Shown: piece after piece, positions 8,746 to 17,641 of the stretch
How positions within the stretch are numbered: the stretch's first letter is position 1
Layout: the number at the start of each line of letters is the position of its first letter
DNA from: Haloarcula marismortui ATCC 43049
GTDB lineage: Archaea > Halobacteriota > Halobacteria > Halobacteriales > Haloarculaceae
DNA: 64,000 nt
Reading direction: 5' to 3'
Assembly: GCF_000011085.1 (NCBI RefSeq)
Contig: NC_006396.1
Coordinates: 3,038,001-3,102,000, forward strand
Made by a program: the position numbers and the translations under genes
Notes under the pieces: model-generated
Seen by the model: only the letters and a program-made list of their open reading frames with translations
What the model was told of the DNA's origin: nothing
The model's database searches: none

Positions 8746-9255
8746 ATGGCCGAACGAACCGAGGAGCGGACCCGCGACGCGGACGCGAAATCGGGCAGTG
8801 ACCTCGGCGTCGATGTCGGCACGACCGAGTCGGTCGAGACGGACGTTGCTGTCGGGGAATCGCGCGGCGCGGAGTCGTCTGTCACCGAAACGTCCACGAC
8901 AGACAGCGGCAGCTACTTTTCACTGCGGGCGCTGCTGTTCGCCTTCGGCGCGGTCGGCGGCGGCATGGTGCTCGGCGGGCTGATACCGCTCGTCCCGTTC
9001 ACTGAACTGGTCGGCATCCTGCTTGGCGGATTCGTCTACGGACTGCTCGCCAGCGAGCGCCGATACGCCGAACTGGGGCTGGCGGGTGGTCTCAGTGGCG
9101 GTGCGACGGCTGTTCTGTCTCTCCTCCCCCAGCTCGCCGCAGGATTGAGCGGGACCAGACTGTTCGCTATCGCCGGCGGTGTCGGTCTCGTGCTCGCGCT
9201 TGTCGGGCACTACTTCGGCCGAGACCTTCGCAGCGGACTCACCAAAGACCTGTAG
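8746..9255 (+). CDS. Conserved haloarchaeal membrane protein
   Basis: 169 residues. The first about 55 residues are acidic, Thr/Ser/Asp-rich and probably disordered in the cytoplasm. They are followed by about four Gly/Leu/Ala-rich membrane segments (residues 60-160) resembling general haloarchaeal DUF-type membrane proteins. Start at 8746 (MAERTEER). No close neighbour clarifies its role. Confidence 0.75.
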   Translation: MAERTEERTRDADAKSGSDLGVDVGTTESVETDVAVGESRGAESSVTETSTTDSGSYFSLRALLFAFGAVGGGMVLGGLIPLVPFTELVGILLGGFVYGLLASERRYAELGLAGGLSGGATAVLSLLPQLAAGLSGTRLFAIAGGVGLVLALVGHYFGRDLRSGLTKDL

Positions 9256-9567
9256 CTCTCTCGACGGCAGATTCGGGTCAGTGCCGCAACCGCCTTTCTG
9301 GCTTACTGCACTGTATTCGATGGTCCTCCCGTCCGATGCCGGATATCGGTCGCCCGGCCAAACGATGTCGATGTTTTCGCGGTAGCCTGCCTACAAAAGT
9401 GCCCGATAGCAGTATCGCCGTGAACGGACTTCCTGTCACGTAATATCGACTGTACTGGTCTTGCCATATGGTGGTAAAATAAACCTATGTCTCCAGAATA
9501 TCGGCCTATATCTGACCATCTGATTCACTTTCCGGCGTTTCTATCACAGTGTCTTGAGTTGATAACG
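9256..9567. other. Intergenic region without a recognised gene
   Basis: About 310 bp between a membrane protein gene and nhaC. Six-frame inspection shows only short, non-haloarchaeal-like reading frames. The right half is AT-rich compared with coding DNA, as expected for a promoter region. No RNA gene or repeat was recognised. Confidence 0.5.
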
Positions 9568-9574
9568 CTTATAA
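9568..9574 (+). promoter_or_regulatory. TATA box of nhaC
   Basis: CTTATAA centred 34 bp upstream of the ATG at 9605, in an AT-rich stretch. Archaeal transcription normally starts 22-27 bp downstream, giving a leader of only a few bases. Confidence 0.55.
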
Positions 9575-9604
9575 CCCTCGTATGTAAATCCCGGAATAGA
9601 ACGC

Positions 9605-11170
9605 ATGGCACCAGAAACGTACGGGCTTATCAGCCTGTTTCCGGCGATGCTCGCCATTGTACTGACGTTGTTCACTCGCCAAGTACTGCTCTCGCTGTTT
9701 GCAGGTATCTGGATCGGTGCGACGGTTCTCGTCGGCTGGAACCCGGCCGCCGGAGCCGCTCGAAGCCTCCAGTTTGTCGTGGATAACGTGACTGAGCCGT
9801 TTAATGTCAAACTGCTCTTGTTCACGTTCCTTATCGGGGCAATGCTGGGGATGATCTTCCTCTCCGGCGGGATGAATGCGCTGGCGTCACAGATGGTCAA
9901 GCGCATTCGAACCCGTCGGCAGGCGGCGCTTGGCACGTCGCTACTGGGGATGACGATCTTCGTCGACTCGTACGCCTCGACAATGATTACCGGGTCGGTC
10001 ATGCGGCCGATCACCGATAAGTTCGACATCAGTCGCGAGAAGTTGGCGTACATCCTTGACTCAACCACTGCTCCGACCGCATCGATATCAGTTGTCTCGA
10101 CGTGGCTCGGATTCGAGGTCGGCCTCATCGCCGAGCAACTGACCACAATTGGGGTGGACCGAAGCGCGTTCCTGCTGTTCCTCGAATCGATTCCCTATCG
10201 GTTCTACAGCCTGCTCGCACTTGCAATGGTATTCATTGTTGTCATCGCCGACCTCGACTTCGGCCCGATGGCGGAGGCCGAACGCAGAGCCAGAGAAGAG
10301 GGGAAGGTCCTCGGCGACAACGCCGACCCGCTGATGGAAACACAGGAAGACGATATCGTGACGCCCGACCACGTTGAGCCGCGGTGGTGGTACTTCGCCG
10401 CGCCAATCATCGCACTTGTGGGGGTAACCGGGTTCTCGCTGTACTACTCCGGCGGTGGATTCGCTGGCCGGGGCCTTACCGACGCGCTGTCGAACGCGGC
10501 CACTGCGGATGCCATCGTCTGGGCCTCGTTCTCGGCCTGTCTGGTCATTTTGACCATTCTCGTCGGGCACGCACGAATCGCAGTTGACGAAGTGAGCGAC
10601 GCTATCTTCGAGGGGTTCAAGATGGTGATGTTCCCCGTCGCGGTGCTCTCGCTCGCGTGGTCTATCGGTGCCGTGAGCCAGGCACTCGGTGTCGGTCCAT
10701 ACGTCATCGCCATCAGCGAGGGAATTATCACGGCTGGGATGTTGCCCGCCGTCATTTTCGTCAGCGCGGTGATTATCAGCTTCAGCATCGGCACGTCCTG
10801 GGGGACGATGGGTATCCTGTTCCCGGTCGCAATCCCGCTCGGACACGCGCTCGGTGCGCCGCTGGCACCGGCTATCGCGGCGATTCTGACCGGCGCGCTG
10901 TTCGGTGACCACTGTTCGCCGATCTCGGACACCACGGTGATGTCGAGTATGTTCGCCGCGAGCGACCACGTCGACCACGTGAACACCCAGATTCCCTACG
11001 CGGTGCTGGCCGGCATCGTCGCAACGGGACTGTTCCTGATGGCCGGCTACGGCGTCCCGGCGTACATCGCGCTCCCGATCGGACTGGCCGCTGTCGGGTC
11101 CGTGACGTACCTGCTCTCAGAACAGTTGTCCGTCGAGGTCCCGAGTTCGTACGGGTCGAAAGCGGACTGA
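9605..11170 (+). CDS. nhaC: NhaC-family Na+/H+ antiporter
   Basis: 521 residues with about 12 membrane segments. Signature stretches include the FVDSYASTMITGSVMRP region (about 118-135), DSTTAPTASISVVSTWLG (about 155-172), SFSIGTSWGTMGILFP (about 395) and GDHCSPISDTTVMSS (about 437), all typical of NhaC antiporters and related secondary carriers. The role would be Na+ extrusion coupled to proton uptake. A good TATA box lies upstream. The convergent gene downstream encodes an ArsR-like regulator; a regulatory link is only a guess. Confidence 0.88.
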   Translation: MAPETYGLISLFPAMLAIVLTLFTRQVLLSLFAGIWIGATVLVGWNPAAGAARSLQFVVDNVTEPFNVKLLLFTFLIGAMLGMIFLSGGMNALASQMVKRIRTRRQAALGTSLLGMTIFVDSYASTMITGSVMRPITDKFDISREKLAYILDSTTAPTASISVVSTWLGFEVGLIAEQLTTIGVDRSAFLLFLESIPYRFYSLLALAMVFIVVIADLDFGPMAEAERRAREEGKVLGDNADPLMETQEDDIVTPDHVEPRWWYFAAPIIALVGVTGFSLYYSGGGFAGRGLTDALSNAATADAIVWASFSACLVILTILVGHARIAVDEVSDAIFEGFKMVMFPVAVLSLAWSIGAVSQALGVGPYVIAISEGIITAGMLPAVIFVSAVIISFSIGTSWGTMGILFPVAIPLGHALGAPLAPAIAAILTGALFGDHCSPISDTTVMSSMFAASDHVDHVNTQIPYAVLAGIVATGLFLMAGYGVPAYIALPIGLAAVGSVTYLLSEQLSVEVPSSYGSKAD

Positions 11171-11203
11171 GACGGTCCGCTTTCTGAAGTGCTGTCGTCT
11201 CGT

Positions 11204-11851
11204 CTAAACGATTTCCCAGCCGTCGTCGGTCCGCTCGACCACGTTATCGTCTGCGAGCCGAGTGAGTGCTTCCTCGACGATCTCCGGCGGCGCTTCGATC
11301 TCTCTGGCCAGCGCCGGCACCGTGTCGATACCGTTTGCGAGCCCGCTGACCAGTTCTGCGTACAGTCGTCCGTCGCCGTTCTCGAAGCCGGAGTCGATGC
11401 GGTCCCGCACGTCCGTCAGACGGGCCTGCACCCACCGCTGGGCCAGCGACAGTTCGTTCTCTAGCTGCTGGAGATGCTCCAGTTCGCGTGCCAGGTCGTG
11501 AAAATTCCCGCCAGCTTCCTCGCCTACATCTATCGAGAGGTGACGGCAGGAGGGCATCTCGAACTCTGGATTTGCCGGATAGGCGCTCTTGGTGCCGAAC
11601 TCATAGGGAGAGACACGGACCTCCAGACGGAGGTTCCGGGCGATAGAGAAGTACTTCCGGCGCTGGTCGTCTGTCCGGGAGTCGATGAGCCCGGCGTCTT
11701 CGAGCTTCTGGAGGTGGTCGATGACGGCTTTCGGGCTAACGCCGATGTATTCGCTGATTTCGGTGACGTAGCAGGGTTTGTGTGCGAGTAGTTTGAGAAT
11801 CCGCCGGCGGTTGGCGTTTCCAAGGAGATTGAGTAACTCGGCGGAGTCCAT
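11204..11851 (-). CDS. ArsR-family winged-helix transcriptional regulator
   Basis: 215 residues. An N-terminal winged helix (about 1-75) contains LLGNANRRRILKLLAHKPCYVTEISEYIGVSP-type recognition elements, followed by a coiled region and a second, C-terminal helix-turn-helix-like segment ending DDNVVERTDDGWEIV. This two-wing architecture is common in archaeal ArsR/PadR-like regulators. Start at the ATG at 11851; a GTG two codons upstream (11857) is possible. Confidence 0.82.
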   Translation of the reverse strand: MDSAELLNLLGNANRRRILKLLAHKPCYVTEISEYIGVSPKAVIDHLQKLEDAGLIDSRTDDQRRKYFSIARNLRLEVRVSPYEFGTKSAYPANPEFEMPSCRHLSIDVGEEAGGNFHDLARELEHLQQLENELSLAQRWVQARLTDVRDRIDSGFENGDGRLYAELVSGLANGIDTVPALAREIEAPPEIVEEALTRLADDNVVERTDDGWEIV

Positions 11852-11920
11852 CGACACGTAGGTAGCGGGTCACGGTTCAAAAGGGTGACTCTCGTCGGGC
11901 GGTTTGCTAGCGTCACCTGC

Positions 11921-13153
11921 CTACGATAGCTGGTCTATCCACGACGCGCCCTGTGAGCCGCTGTTGCCGCTCCCCTGACCGCTTCCGCCATTACCGCTCT
12001 GTCCGCCGTCGTTCCCCTGCCCACCATCATTTCCGCCGCCATTTGCGTTGTCGTTGTTACCGCCGGACGCGCCGCCAGAATCATCAGCACCGTTACTATC
12101 AGAGGTGTCGTCAGCACCGTCACTGCCAGAATTTCCGTCAGAGCCATCGGCACTGCCACTGTCAGAACTTCCGTCAGAGCCATCGGCACTGCCACTGTCA
12201 GAACTGTCGTCCGAGTCCGATGTACCGGCTGAATCATCCTCCCCACCACTGTCGGCTTCATCTGAATCGCTGTCGTCTCCTGCGGTATTGTCGCCGCTGT
12301 CACTGCCGTCCCCATTCCCGTTGCCTTTGTCGTTGCCCTGTTCAGCCCCGTTTCCCTGTGTGGACTCCCCGGTTTCGTTTCCGCTGTCGTCAGGCCCGTC
12401 GTCCGGTGGCCCCTGGTCGCTCTCGTTTCGTTGTTGTCCGGGTACGTCAGCAGGCGGTCCCTGTTCGCTCTGGTTTGCACCCCGTTCGGACGTGTTGGCT
12501 GGTGGTCCCTGTTCGCTCTGGTTGGTTCCAACGCCGTCCGGCGGCCCCTGCTCACTTCGGTTGACACCGGCGACGTCCGGTGGCCCCTGATCATCCGGGC
12601 CGGCGGTCTCTGGCGGTCCGGCGATGCCGCGAGCAATCGATGCGACCTGCTGACCGGAGAGCTTGCTGGCGTTCTGTTTCAGGCGCTCCAGTGCGGTGTC
12701 GTTCACACCGGTCTGTTCGGCGGCCGTGTCAGTGTCGTTGATGGCGGTCTGCAGGCCCGCGATTTCTGTCGTGAGCCGGCTTCGCTGCGCCACGTAGGCT
12801 TGCTCACTGATATTTCCGTTTTCGTATCGCTGTTCGAGCGTGGCGTTGCGCTCCTGCAGTCGTTCGAGTCGGCGCTCAAGTGAGCCGGTTCGGTCCGTGA
12901 CCAGTTCGGCTCGTTCGGTTCCGTTGGACTGGTTGTATGCCGACCGCCACATCCCGTTTTCCACCGTGTCGTTCGCGGCGGCGGAGTTCGACTGCAAGAA
13001 CGCAGTGAGTTGCGCTCCCATCCCGCTGGCAGAGTTGTTCTGCGTGGCCACTGTCTCCGTCGCGGTCTCCTGTGCTGTCACGGCCGGGAGGCCGACAGCG
13101 ACAGTCCCGACGATGACCAGCACGGTGAGGAGCGTGGCCTGGCGTGGGCTCAT
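11921..13153 (-). CDS. Secreted low-complexity, repeat-rich surface protein
   Basis: 410 residues. A Sec signal peptide (hydrophobic residues 5-25, likely cleavage after VTA) is followed by an Asn/Glu-rich helical region (about 30-165) with many N-glycosylation sequons (NNS, NQS, NGT, NAT, NIS, NDT). Then come several copies of a NxSEQGPP/DQGPP-type repeat (about 175-250) and a roughly 150-residue Ser/Asp/Gly tail with a perfect DNA-level duplication. No PGF-type anchor or transmembrane C-terminus is present, so it is probably released or loosely cell-associated. No enzyme domain is recognisable. Confidence 0.8.
   Translation of the reverse strand: MSPRQATLLTVLVIVGTVAVGLPAVTAQETATETVATQNNSASGMGAQLTAFLQSNSAAANDTVENGMWRSAYNQSNGTERAELVTDRTGSLERRLERLQERNATLEQRYENGNISEQAYVAQRSRLTTEIAGLQTAINDTDTAAEQTGVNDTALERLKQNASKLSGQQVASIARGIAGPPETAGPDDQGPPDVAGVNRSEQGPPDGVGTNQSEQGPPANTSERGANQSEQGPPADVPGQQRNESDQGPPDDGPDDSGNETGESTQGNGAEQGNDKGNGNGDGSDSGDNTAGDDSDSDEADSGGEDDSAGTSDSDDSSDSGSADGSDGSSDSGSADGSDGNSGSDGADDTSDSNGADDSGGASGGNNDNANGGGNDGGQGNDGGQSGNGGSGQGSGNSGSQGASWIDQLS
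12133..12204 (-). repeat. Perfect 36-bp tandem repeat within the surface protein gene
   Basis: 12133-12168 and 12169-12204 are identical 36-bp units, each encoding 12 residues of Ser/Asp/Gly/Ala. The imperfect copies on either side suggest repeated slippage or unequal crossing-over in the tail. Confidence 0.85.
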
Positions 13154-13249
13154 TCCTATCCCTGCCTCTGTCCTCCCTCATCAAAAAGAAACGCCTTCGT
13201 TCGCGTCGTTCATCGACGCTTGAAACCTCCTCAAATAGTCCAAGAGTGT

Positions 13250-13894
13250 TTAAGCTGTCTTTTTACTCGGCACTTGCATCGGCAGCAGCCGCCAGACGAT
13301 TCCCACCGATAGCACCGAGAGTGCGACAGTCGCGAGCGGTAACACCACCCCTGGGTCGTATCGCAACGGCGGATGGTAGCCGAAGCCGTAATCGAGGACG
13401 TCGTTAGCGAGTGCCAGCACCAGCGCAGTCACGAGCGCGCCCTTCGTCGTTCGGGCGTAGTGTGGGACTAACAGTCCCTCGGCGACGAAGCCGAGGTGGG
13501 TAATGATGATGCCGAAATACGCCCACGGAGCCGGGAAGTAGGCGTCGAAGCCGATGTTTAACGCCACGACAGTCCACAGCCCCATCTTGACCAGCCAGAC
13601 CAGCGCAATCGTGTGGAGGTACGCGAGCGGCACCGTCAGCGGAACCTCGTCGAGCGACTTGCCGAGGAACGGCAGAAGGGTAGCTACCGAGAGTGTCATG
13701 AGGAATAGCGCAGCCGGCGAGTCGGCGTACAACGGCCAGAGAAACGTCGACACTTCGGGCATTGTTTCGACGTAGAACCGGACGCCAACGAGCATCGCGA
13801 CAGCGTTGACAACCAGCAGCCACACGAGACTCGGCGTCTGTTCCAGATAGTACCGCGCGTACCGACGTGGCAACGGCCCCCGCTGCTCGCTCAT
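13250..13894 (-). CDS. DUF1405 family membrane protein
   Basis: 214 residues with about six membrane segments. A short cytoplasmic N-terminus with RRYARYYLEQTPSLVWLL leads into the first helix; conserved features include WPLYADSPAA, the AYLHTIALVWLVKMGLWT helix and a late NDVLDYGFGYHP motif, which I recognise as DUF1405. Start at 13894 (MSEQRGPLP), since the upstream extension overlaps the divergent promoter region of the next gene. Function unknown. Confidence 0.82.
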   Translation of the reverse strand: MSEQRGPLPRRYARYYLEQTPSLVWLLVVNAVAMLVGVRFYVETMPEVSTFLWPLYADSPAALFLMTLSVATLLPFLGKSLDEVPLTVPLAYLHTIALVWLVKMGLWTVVALNIGFDAYFPAPWAYFGIIITHLGFVAEGLLVPHYARTTKGALVTALVLALANDVLDYGFGYHPPLRYDPGVVLPLATVALSVLSVGIVWRLLPMQVPSKKTA

Positions 13895-14011
13895 AGGTCG
13901 ACTCGGGGCCGGCCGTGGCAAAGCCCTGTCGGACGGGAGTCGGCATCGGGTCACCGGCCCCCCGAATCCGCGCTGTTTGCACGACGGCAAAAGGTTGCCG
14001 GCGAACACTTA

Positions 14012-14034
14012 TGTATGTGAGTGTCACACATACA
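14012..14034. promoter_or_regulatory. Inverted repeat between TATA box and start of the 14044 gene
   Basis: Perfect 8-bp arms TGTATGTG and CACATACA flank a 7-bp spacer. The element begins next to a TATA-like CTTATG (14009-14014) and ends 9 bp before the ATG, an ideal position for a repressor operator. It could also act on the divergent DUF1405 gene. Confidence 0.5.
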
Positions 14035-14043
14035 CTTGCACCG

Positions 14044-14409
14044 ATGTTCGAACAGTTTTCGCGGGGATACTACCTCGGCCGCCTCTACGTCGAACCGAGA
14101 GACGACGCGGCGGCCGCGATGTGTCGCGAGCAGCACGAACGAGTGAACGAACAGTTGTACGCCTCCGGAGACGGGGTTGAGCGCACAGACTATCCGCTGG
14201 TAATGAAACTCGGCTCCCAGCATTTCGCCGTCCACGGGGACGAACAGGTCCCGGCGGACACACTCGTCGTTCCCGAACCGATGCTCGAAGACGCCAACGT
14301 CCGGAACCCGCCCAGCCTCGAAGAAGTGTTTCTGGCGAAAGCGGACCACGCCGCACAACTGCTCTCTATCTCCGAGGGGACGCCGACACTGCCCGACACC
14401 GCTGTCTGA
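14044..14409 (+). CDS. Conserved haloarchaeal protein (DUF5802-like)
   Basis: 121 residues beginning MFEQFSRGYYLGRLYVEP. The body contains MCREQHERVNEQLYA, a central DYPLVMKLGSQHFAVHGD and a PADTLVVPEP segment, matching what I remember of the DUF5802 family of Halobacteria. Soluble and acidic, with no known activity. A palindromic element overlies its promoter, so it is probably regulated. Confidence 0.78.
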   Translation: MFEQFSRGYYLGRLYVEPRDDAAAAMCREQHERVNEQLYASGDGVERTDYPLVMKLGSQHFAVHGDEQVPADTLVVPEPMLEDANVRNPPSLEEVFLAKADHAAQLLSISEGTPTLPDTAV

Positions 14410-14537
14410 GGGGGCACAACTCCGTTTTACTGTCTTTTCTCCGTCCACCGAGTGGGCGAAATACTTGAAACGCGTGATAAGTAGGTTATACGCTTAAGCT
14501 ACAGACCAATGCGGTTCAGGGGCTTCTAGTTCCCTGT

Positions 14538-14675
14538 ATGTCACAGCGAAGTCACACCGACAACTGGGACAGCGCTACAGAATCCAAATTCTACCTCCCC
14601 GCCGGGGTTACCCCGTCGTCCGAAGCCAGTTGGTCCGAGCGGCTCTGGGCCATGCTATTCAATCATCGCGTCTGA
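14538..14675 (+). CDS. Small haloarchaeal protein, 45 residues
   Basis: 45 codons from ATG 14538 to TGA 14673. The peptide is Ser/Trp-rich (MSQRSHTDNWDS..., ...SWSERLWAMLFNHRV) with a YLPAGVTPS centre. It follows a TATA-like GGTTATACG near 14485-14493 and is the only plausible gene in the 515 bp between 14410 and 14924. Codon use looks haloarchaeal, but recognition is by gut feeling. The remainder (14676-14924) holds no gene that I can see. Confidence 0.5.
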   Translation: MSQRSHTDNWDSATESKFYLPAGVTPSSEASWSERLWAMLFNHRV

Positions 14676-14924
14676 GCCGGCGACATCACTGCACGGGAAC
14701 CCCTTGCCCAGCGGGCGAGTCCCTCTCTCAAGCCGACCTGCACAGACGGGAAATAAAATCCGCATTGCCTCCGTACTCAGAACTCACGACCAACCGACTC
14801 AGTTAAGCCACCGCACGACCACCTTCACCCAGTAACGAGAATTTGAGACAAAGCCGCCACAGACATCTCGAACGAACACTGTAATTGCACGTTTTGCCAC
14901 ACTCACACCACTACCCTACAACTA

Positions 14925-15590
14925 ATGACCGATATCAAGGCGGTCGTCCGGGTCGAGCACCCTGACATCGTGCTTACAGAGACCGTGACCCACGCCCCAG
15001 ATTCGAACGTCAGGTCCGTGTCAGAGGCGGGTACGGACCCGACGTCGGGCAGGTTCTTTTACCATATCGAATCGCCTGATTTCCAGCAGTTCGAGGCCGG
15101 GTTACAGAACGACAGCACTATCGGCGAATTCGAGCGCGTCATCGAAACCAGAGACAACGAGGCCATCTACAGCTTTGAGTACACTGACGAGGCGAAGATT
15201 CTCTCTCCCGTAATCTCATCCGCGAATGGGGTTATCCTCGACATGGAAAACGACGGGAGCGCATGGATACTGACGATATGGATGCCAGAGCGAACGGCTC
15301 TCGCTCATCTCTGGGACTATGCTCAAGAGAACGACATCGACATCGACCTGCTGCGCGTGAACGAATACGCCAGCCTGGGCAACACGGATGCGGGGTTGAC
15401 TGATAGCCAGCGGGAAGCACTCCTTGTCGCACTCGAAACGGGATATTTCGAAGAACCACGGAACGCGACTCTCAGCGACGTTGCCGCCGACCTAGACATC
15501 TCTCAGCCTGCGGCCAGCGGTCTCCTTCGACGTGGCATCAAGCGGCTCATCATCTCCTCGCTGAGAGATGACGACGGACCGCCGAACTGA
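14925..15590 (+). CDS. HTH-10 (Bat-type) transcriptional regulator
   Basis: 221 residues. The N-terminal about 155 residues form the small ligand/sensor region common to haloarchaeal Bat-like proteins. The C-terminus carries the HTH_10 domain: LTDSQREALLVALETGYFEEPRNATLSDVA followed by LDISQPAASGLLRRGIKRL. HTH_10 proteins regulate bacterio-opsin, respiration and stress genes; the target here is unknown. It lies 5' of the Vms1-like gene on the same strand, with 71 bp between the chosen start codons. Confidence 0.85.
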   Translation: MTDIKAVVRVEHPDIVLTETVTHAPDSNVRSVSEAGTDPTSGRFFYHIESPDFQQFEAGLQNDSTIGEFERVIETRDNEAIYSFEYTDEAKILSPVISSANGVILDMENDGSAWILTIWMPERTALAHLWDYAQENDIDIDLLRVNEYASLGNTDAGLTDSQREALLVALETGYFEEPRNATLSDVAADLDISQPAASGLLRRGIKRLIISSLRDDDGPPN

Positions 15591-15661
15591 GCGGGAGCGT
15601 TCCGATGCAGCGACGGTTCGGGAAGTCACTTTTAAGCCCGTCCCCGTCTGCCATCCAGTCG

Positions 15662-16555
15662 ATGCTTGACCGGTTGCTGGGACGGGCGTCGCTGAAGGAG
15701 CGAGTAGCCGAACTTGAGGAGGCAAATCACCACCTCGAACGACAGCTCGACGCCGAGAAGGAGCGCCGCGCCGACGCAGCGACCGAGCGCCAGCGGGCCG
15801 AGGCCGAGGTCAATCGGCTGGAGGACCGCGTCGCCGAACTTCAGGACCGAGTCGAACGCCTGCAAGACGAGGAGGGAGAATCGACGTTCCGAGCCGAGGA
15901 AACGCTCAGTCGGGCGCGACTGAGTGAAGTCCTCGACCGGCTGGAATCCGTCGAGACAGAACCAGAGGGGGTCTTTACCGCCTACGTCGATGCGGAGCGC
16001 TCCCTGCCGGGTCCAGTCCGGGACGCCTTCGGTGACCGCGCGTCGCTGGTCGCCAGCGCCGCACCGTGTCTCGCAGTCACCGACGACGCCGGCCTCCTGT
16101 CGGCGTGTCTGTCCGTCCCTGCGCCGCCGTCGCCGTTCACCGGGTGGGCCGACACGGTCCAGCTGGAGCGGTCGTGGTTCGAACCGACCGACGAGCACGT
16201 CGTCGCGCTGGTTCGCTCGGACCTGTTCGCCATGGGCGAGTACGACGGCCGGGAGCAAACTGCGTTCCACGGGTTCGACTCGGAGCTAAAGAGCCAGCAC
16301 TCCAAGGGCGGCTTCTCACAGAGCCGGTTCGAGCGGCTCCGGGACCAGCAGATCGACTCCCATCTTGACCGCTGCCGGGCCGCTATCGAGGAGGTGTCCC
16401 CCGACCGGCTGTACGTCGTCGGCGAGGGGTCGGTTATCCACGAGTTCGAGGACCTCTCGACGGCGATGAAACCGGTCGACGCGACTGGGGAGCCCGACGC
16501 GGCACTTGACGATGCCGTCCGGTCACTGTGGACCGTTCGGTTGCGCGTGCCGTAG
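15662..16555 (+). CDS. Archaeal Vms1/VLRF1-type peptidyl-tRNA hydrolase
   Basis: 297 residues. A coiled coil spans about residues 10-70, and a release-factor-like domain follows. The motif SKGGFSQSRFERLR (about 214-227) carries the conserved Gln (Q220) used by eukaryotic Vms1/ANKZF1 to release nascent chains from stalled 60S subunits. In yeast this belongs to ribosome quality control; an equivalent rescue role in archaea is an inference. Start at 15662 (MLDRLLGR) is preferred; 15605 is in frame but adds an atypical 19-residue leader. Confidence 0.8.
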   Translation: MLDRLLGRASLKERVAELEEANHHLERQLDAEKERRADAATERQRAEAEVNRLEDRVAELQDRVERLQDEEGESTFRAEETLSRARLSEVLDRLESVETEPEGVFTAYVDAERSLPGPVRDAFGDRASLVASAAPCLAVTDDAGLLSACLSVPAPPSPFTGWADTVQLERSWFEPTDEHVVALVRSDLFAMGEYDGREQTAFHGFDSELKSQHSKGGFSQSRFERLRDQQIDSHLDRCRAAIEEVSPDRLYVVGEGSVIHEFEDLSTAMKPVDATGEPDAALDDAVRSLWTVRLRVP

Positions 16556-16630
16556 TTTGGGCCCTGTTCATTCCGGCACCCTCGGTGCCGGTTCCGTAGC
16601 TTTTTCGCGGGGCGGTGATTCTGTCCGGCC

Positions 16631-17641
16631 ATGGCCGTAGCCATCTTAACACACGACGCCTTCCCCGACCGAGCCAAAACGGCCGTCGGGCTGTTGCGGT
16701 ACGGTGACCGAACGGTACGCGCGCTTATCGACCGCGAGCGGGCCGGCCAGCGCGTCCACGACTCGCTGCCGGACGTACAGGACGCGCCAGTCGTCGCATC
16801 GATGGCCGACGCACCCGAGGTGGACGCGCTCGTCATCGGCATCTCGCCTATCGGCGGTGAGTTCGACGAGTCCTGGCGTGAGGATGTCCGCACGGCGCTC
16901 GAACGCGGCTGTGACGTGTATTCTGGACTGCACGACTTCTTGGCTGACGACGATGAGTTCGCCCGCCTCGCCGCGGAACACGGCGCTGAACTGCACGACC
17001 TGCGCAAGCCGCCCGAAGACCTGACCGTGGCAGCGGGGACCGCCGGCGACGTGGACGCGACAGTCGTCACGACCGTCGGGACCGACTGCTCGACGGGGAA
17101 GATGACCGCATCGTTCGAAATTCGCGACGCGGCGCGGGAACGCGGCCTTGACGCCGCTGTCGTCCCGACCGGCCAGACCGGCATCGCCATCTCCGACCGG
17201 GGTATCGTCATCGACCGCGTCATTGCCGACTACGCTGCCGGCGCGGTGGAACGGTTGGTCGAAGAAGCGCAGGCGGCAGACCTCCTCGTCGTCGAAGGAC
17301 AGGGCGCGCTGGCCCATCCGGCCTACTCGGGTGTGACGACGAGTATCCTCCACGGGTCGGTCCCGGATGCGCTCGTCATGTGTCACGAGGCTGGCCGGGA
17401 GGCCATCCACGGCTACGAGTCGTTCGATATTCCGCCCCTCCCCGAGTACGTCGATATCTACGAGCGTCTGGCCGCCCCAATCTCTGATGCGTCCGTCGTC
17501 GCGGGCATGTTGAACACGCGCCACCTCGACGACGATGCGGCCGCGGATGCTGTTGCGGGCTACAGCGCCGCTCTGGATGCACCGGCGACTGACCCGGTCC
17601 GCCACGGCGTCCCCGACGAGGTACTGGACGCTATCCTATGA
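16631..17641 (+). CDS. dgcN: DUF1611 protein, probable D-glutamate N-acetyltransferase DgcN
   Basis: 336 residues. DUF1611 family: an N-terminal Rossmann-like part and a C-terminal P-loop NTPase-like domain with GTDCSTGKM (about 150-158), then VVPTGQTGIA and the VEGQGALAHPAY segment. DgcN has been described as acetylating D-glutamate, with the partner DgcA racemising N-acetyl-D-glutamate, in marine bacteria and haloarchaea. The stop overlaps the dgcA start (ATGA at 17638), the arrangement expected of this pair. The older annotation would be a hypothetical protein. Confidence 0.82.
   Translation: MAVAILTHDAFPDRAKTAVGLLRYGDRTVRALIDRERAGQRVHDSLPDVQDAPVVASMADAPEVDALVIGISPIGGEFDESWREDVRTALERGCDVYSGLHDFLADDDEFARLAAEHGAELHDLRKPPEDLTVAAGTAGDVDATVVTTVGTDCSTGKMTASFEIRDAARERGLDAAVVPTGQTGIAISDRGIVIDRVIADYAAGAVERLVEEAQAADLLVVEGQGALAHPAYSGVTTSILHGSVPDALVMCHEAGREAIHGYESFDIPPLPEYVDIYERLAAPISDASVVAGMLNTRHLDDDAAADAVAGYSAALDAPATDPVRHGVPDEVLDAIL

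Noticed and set aside
12133..12204. CRISPR-like repeat
   Set aside because: Only two adjacent copies without spacers, in frame with a coding low-complexity region.
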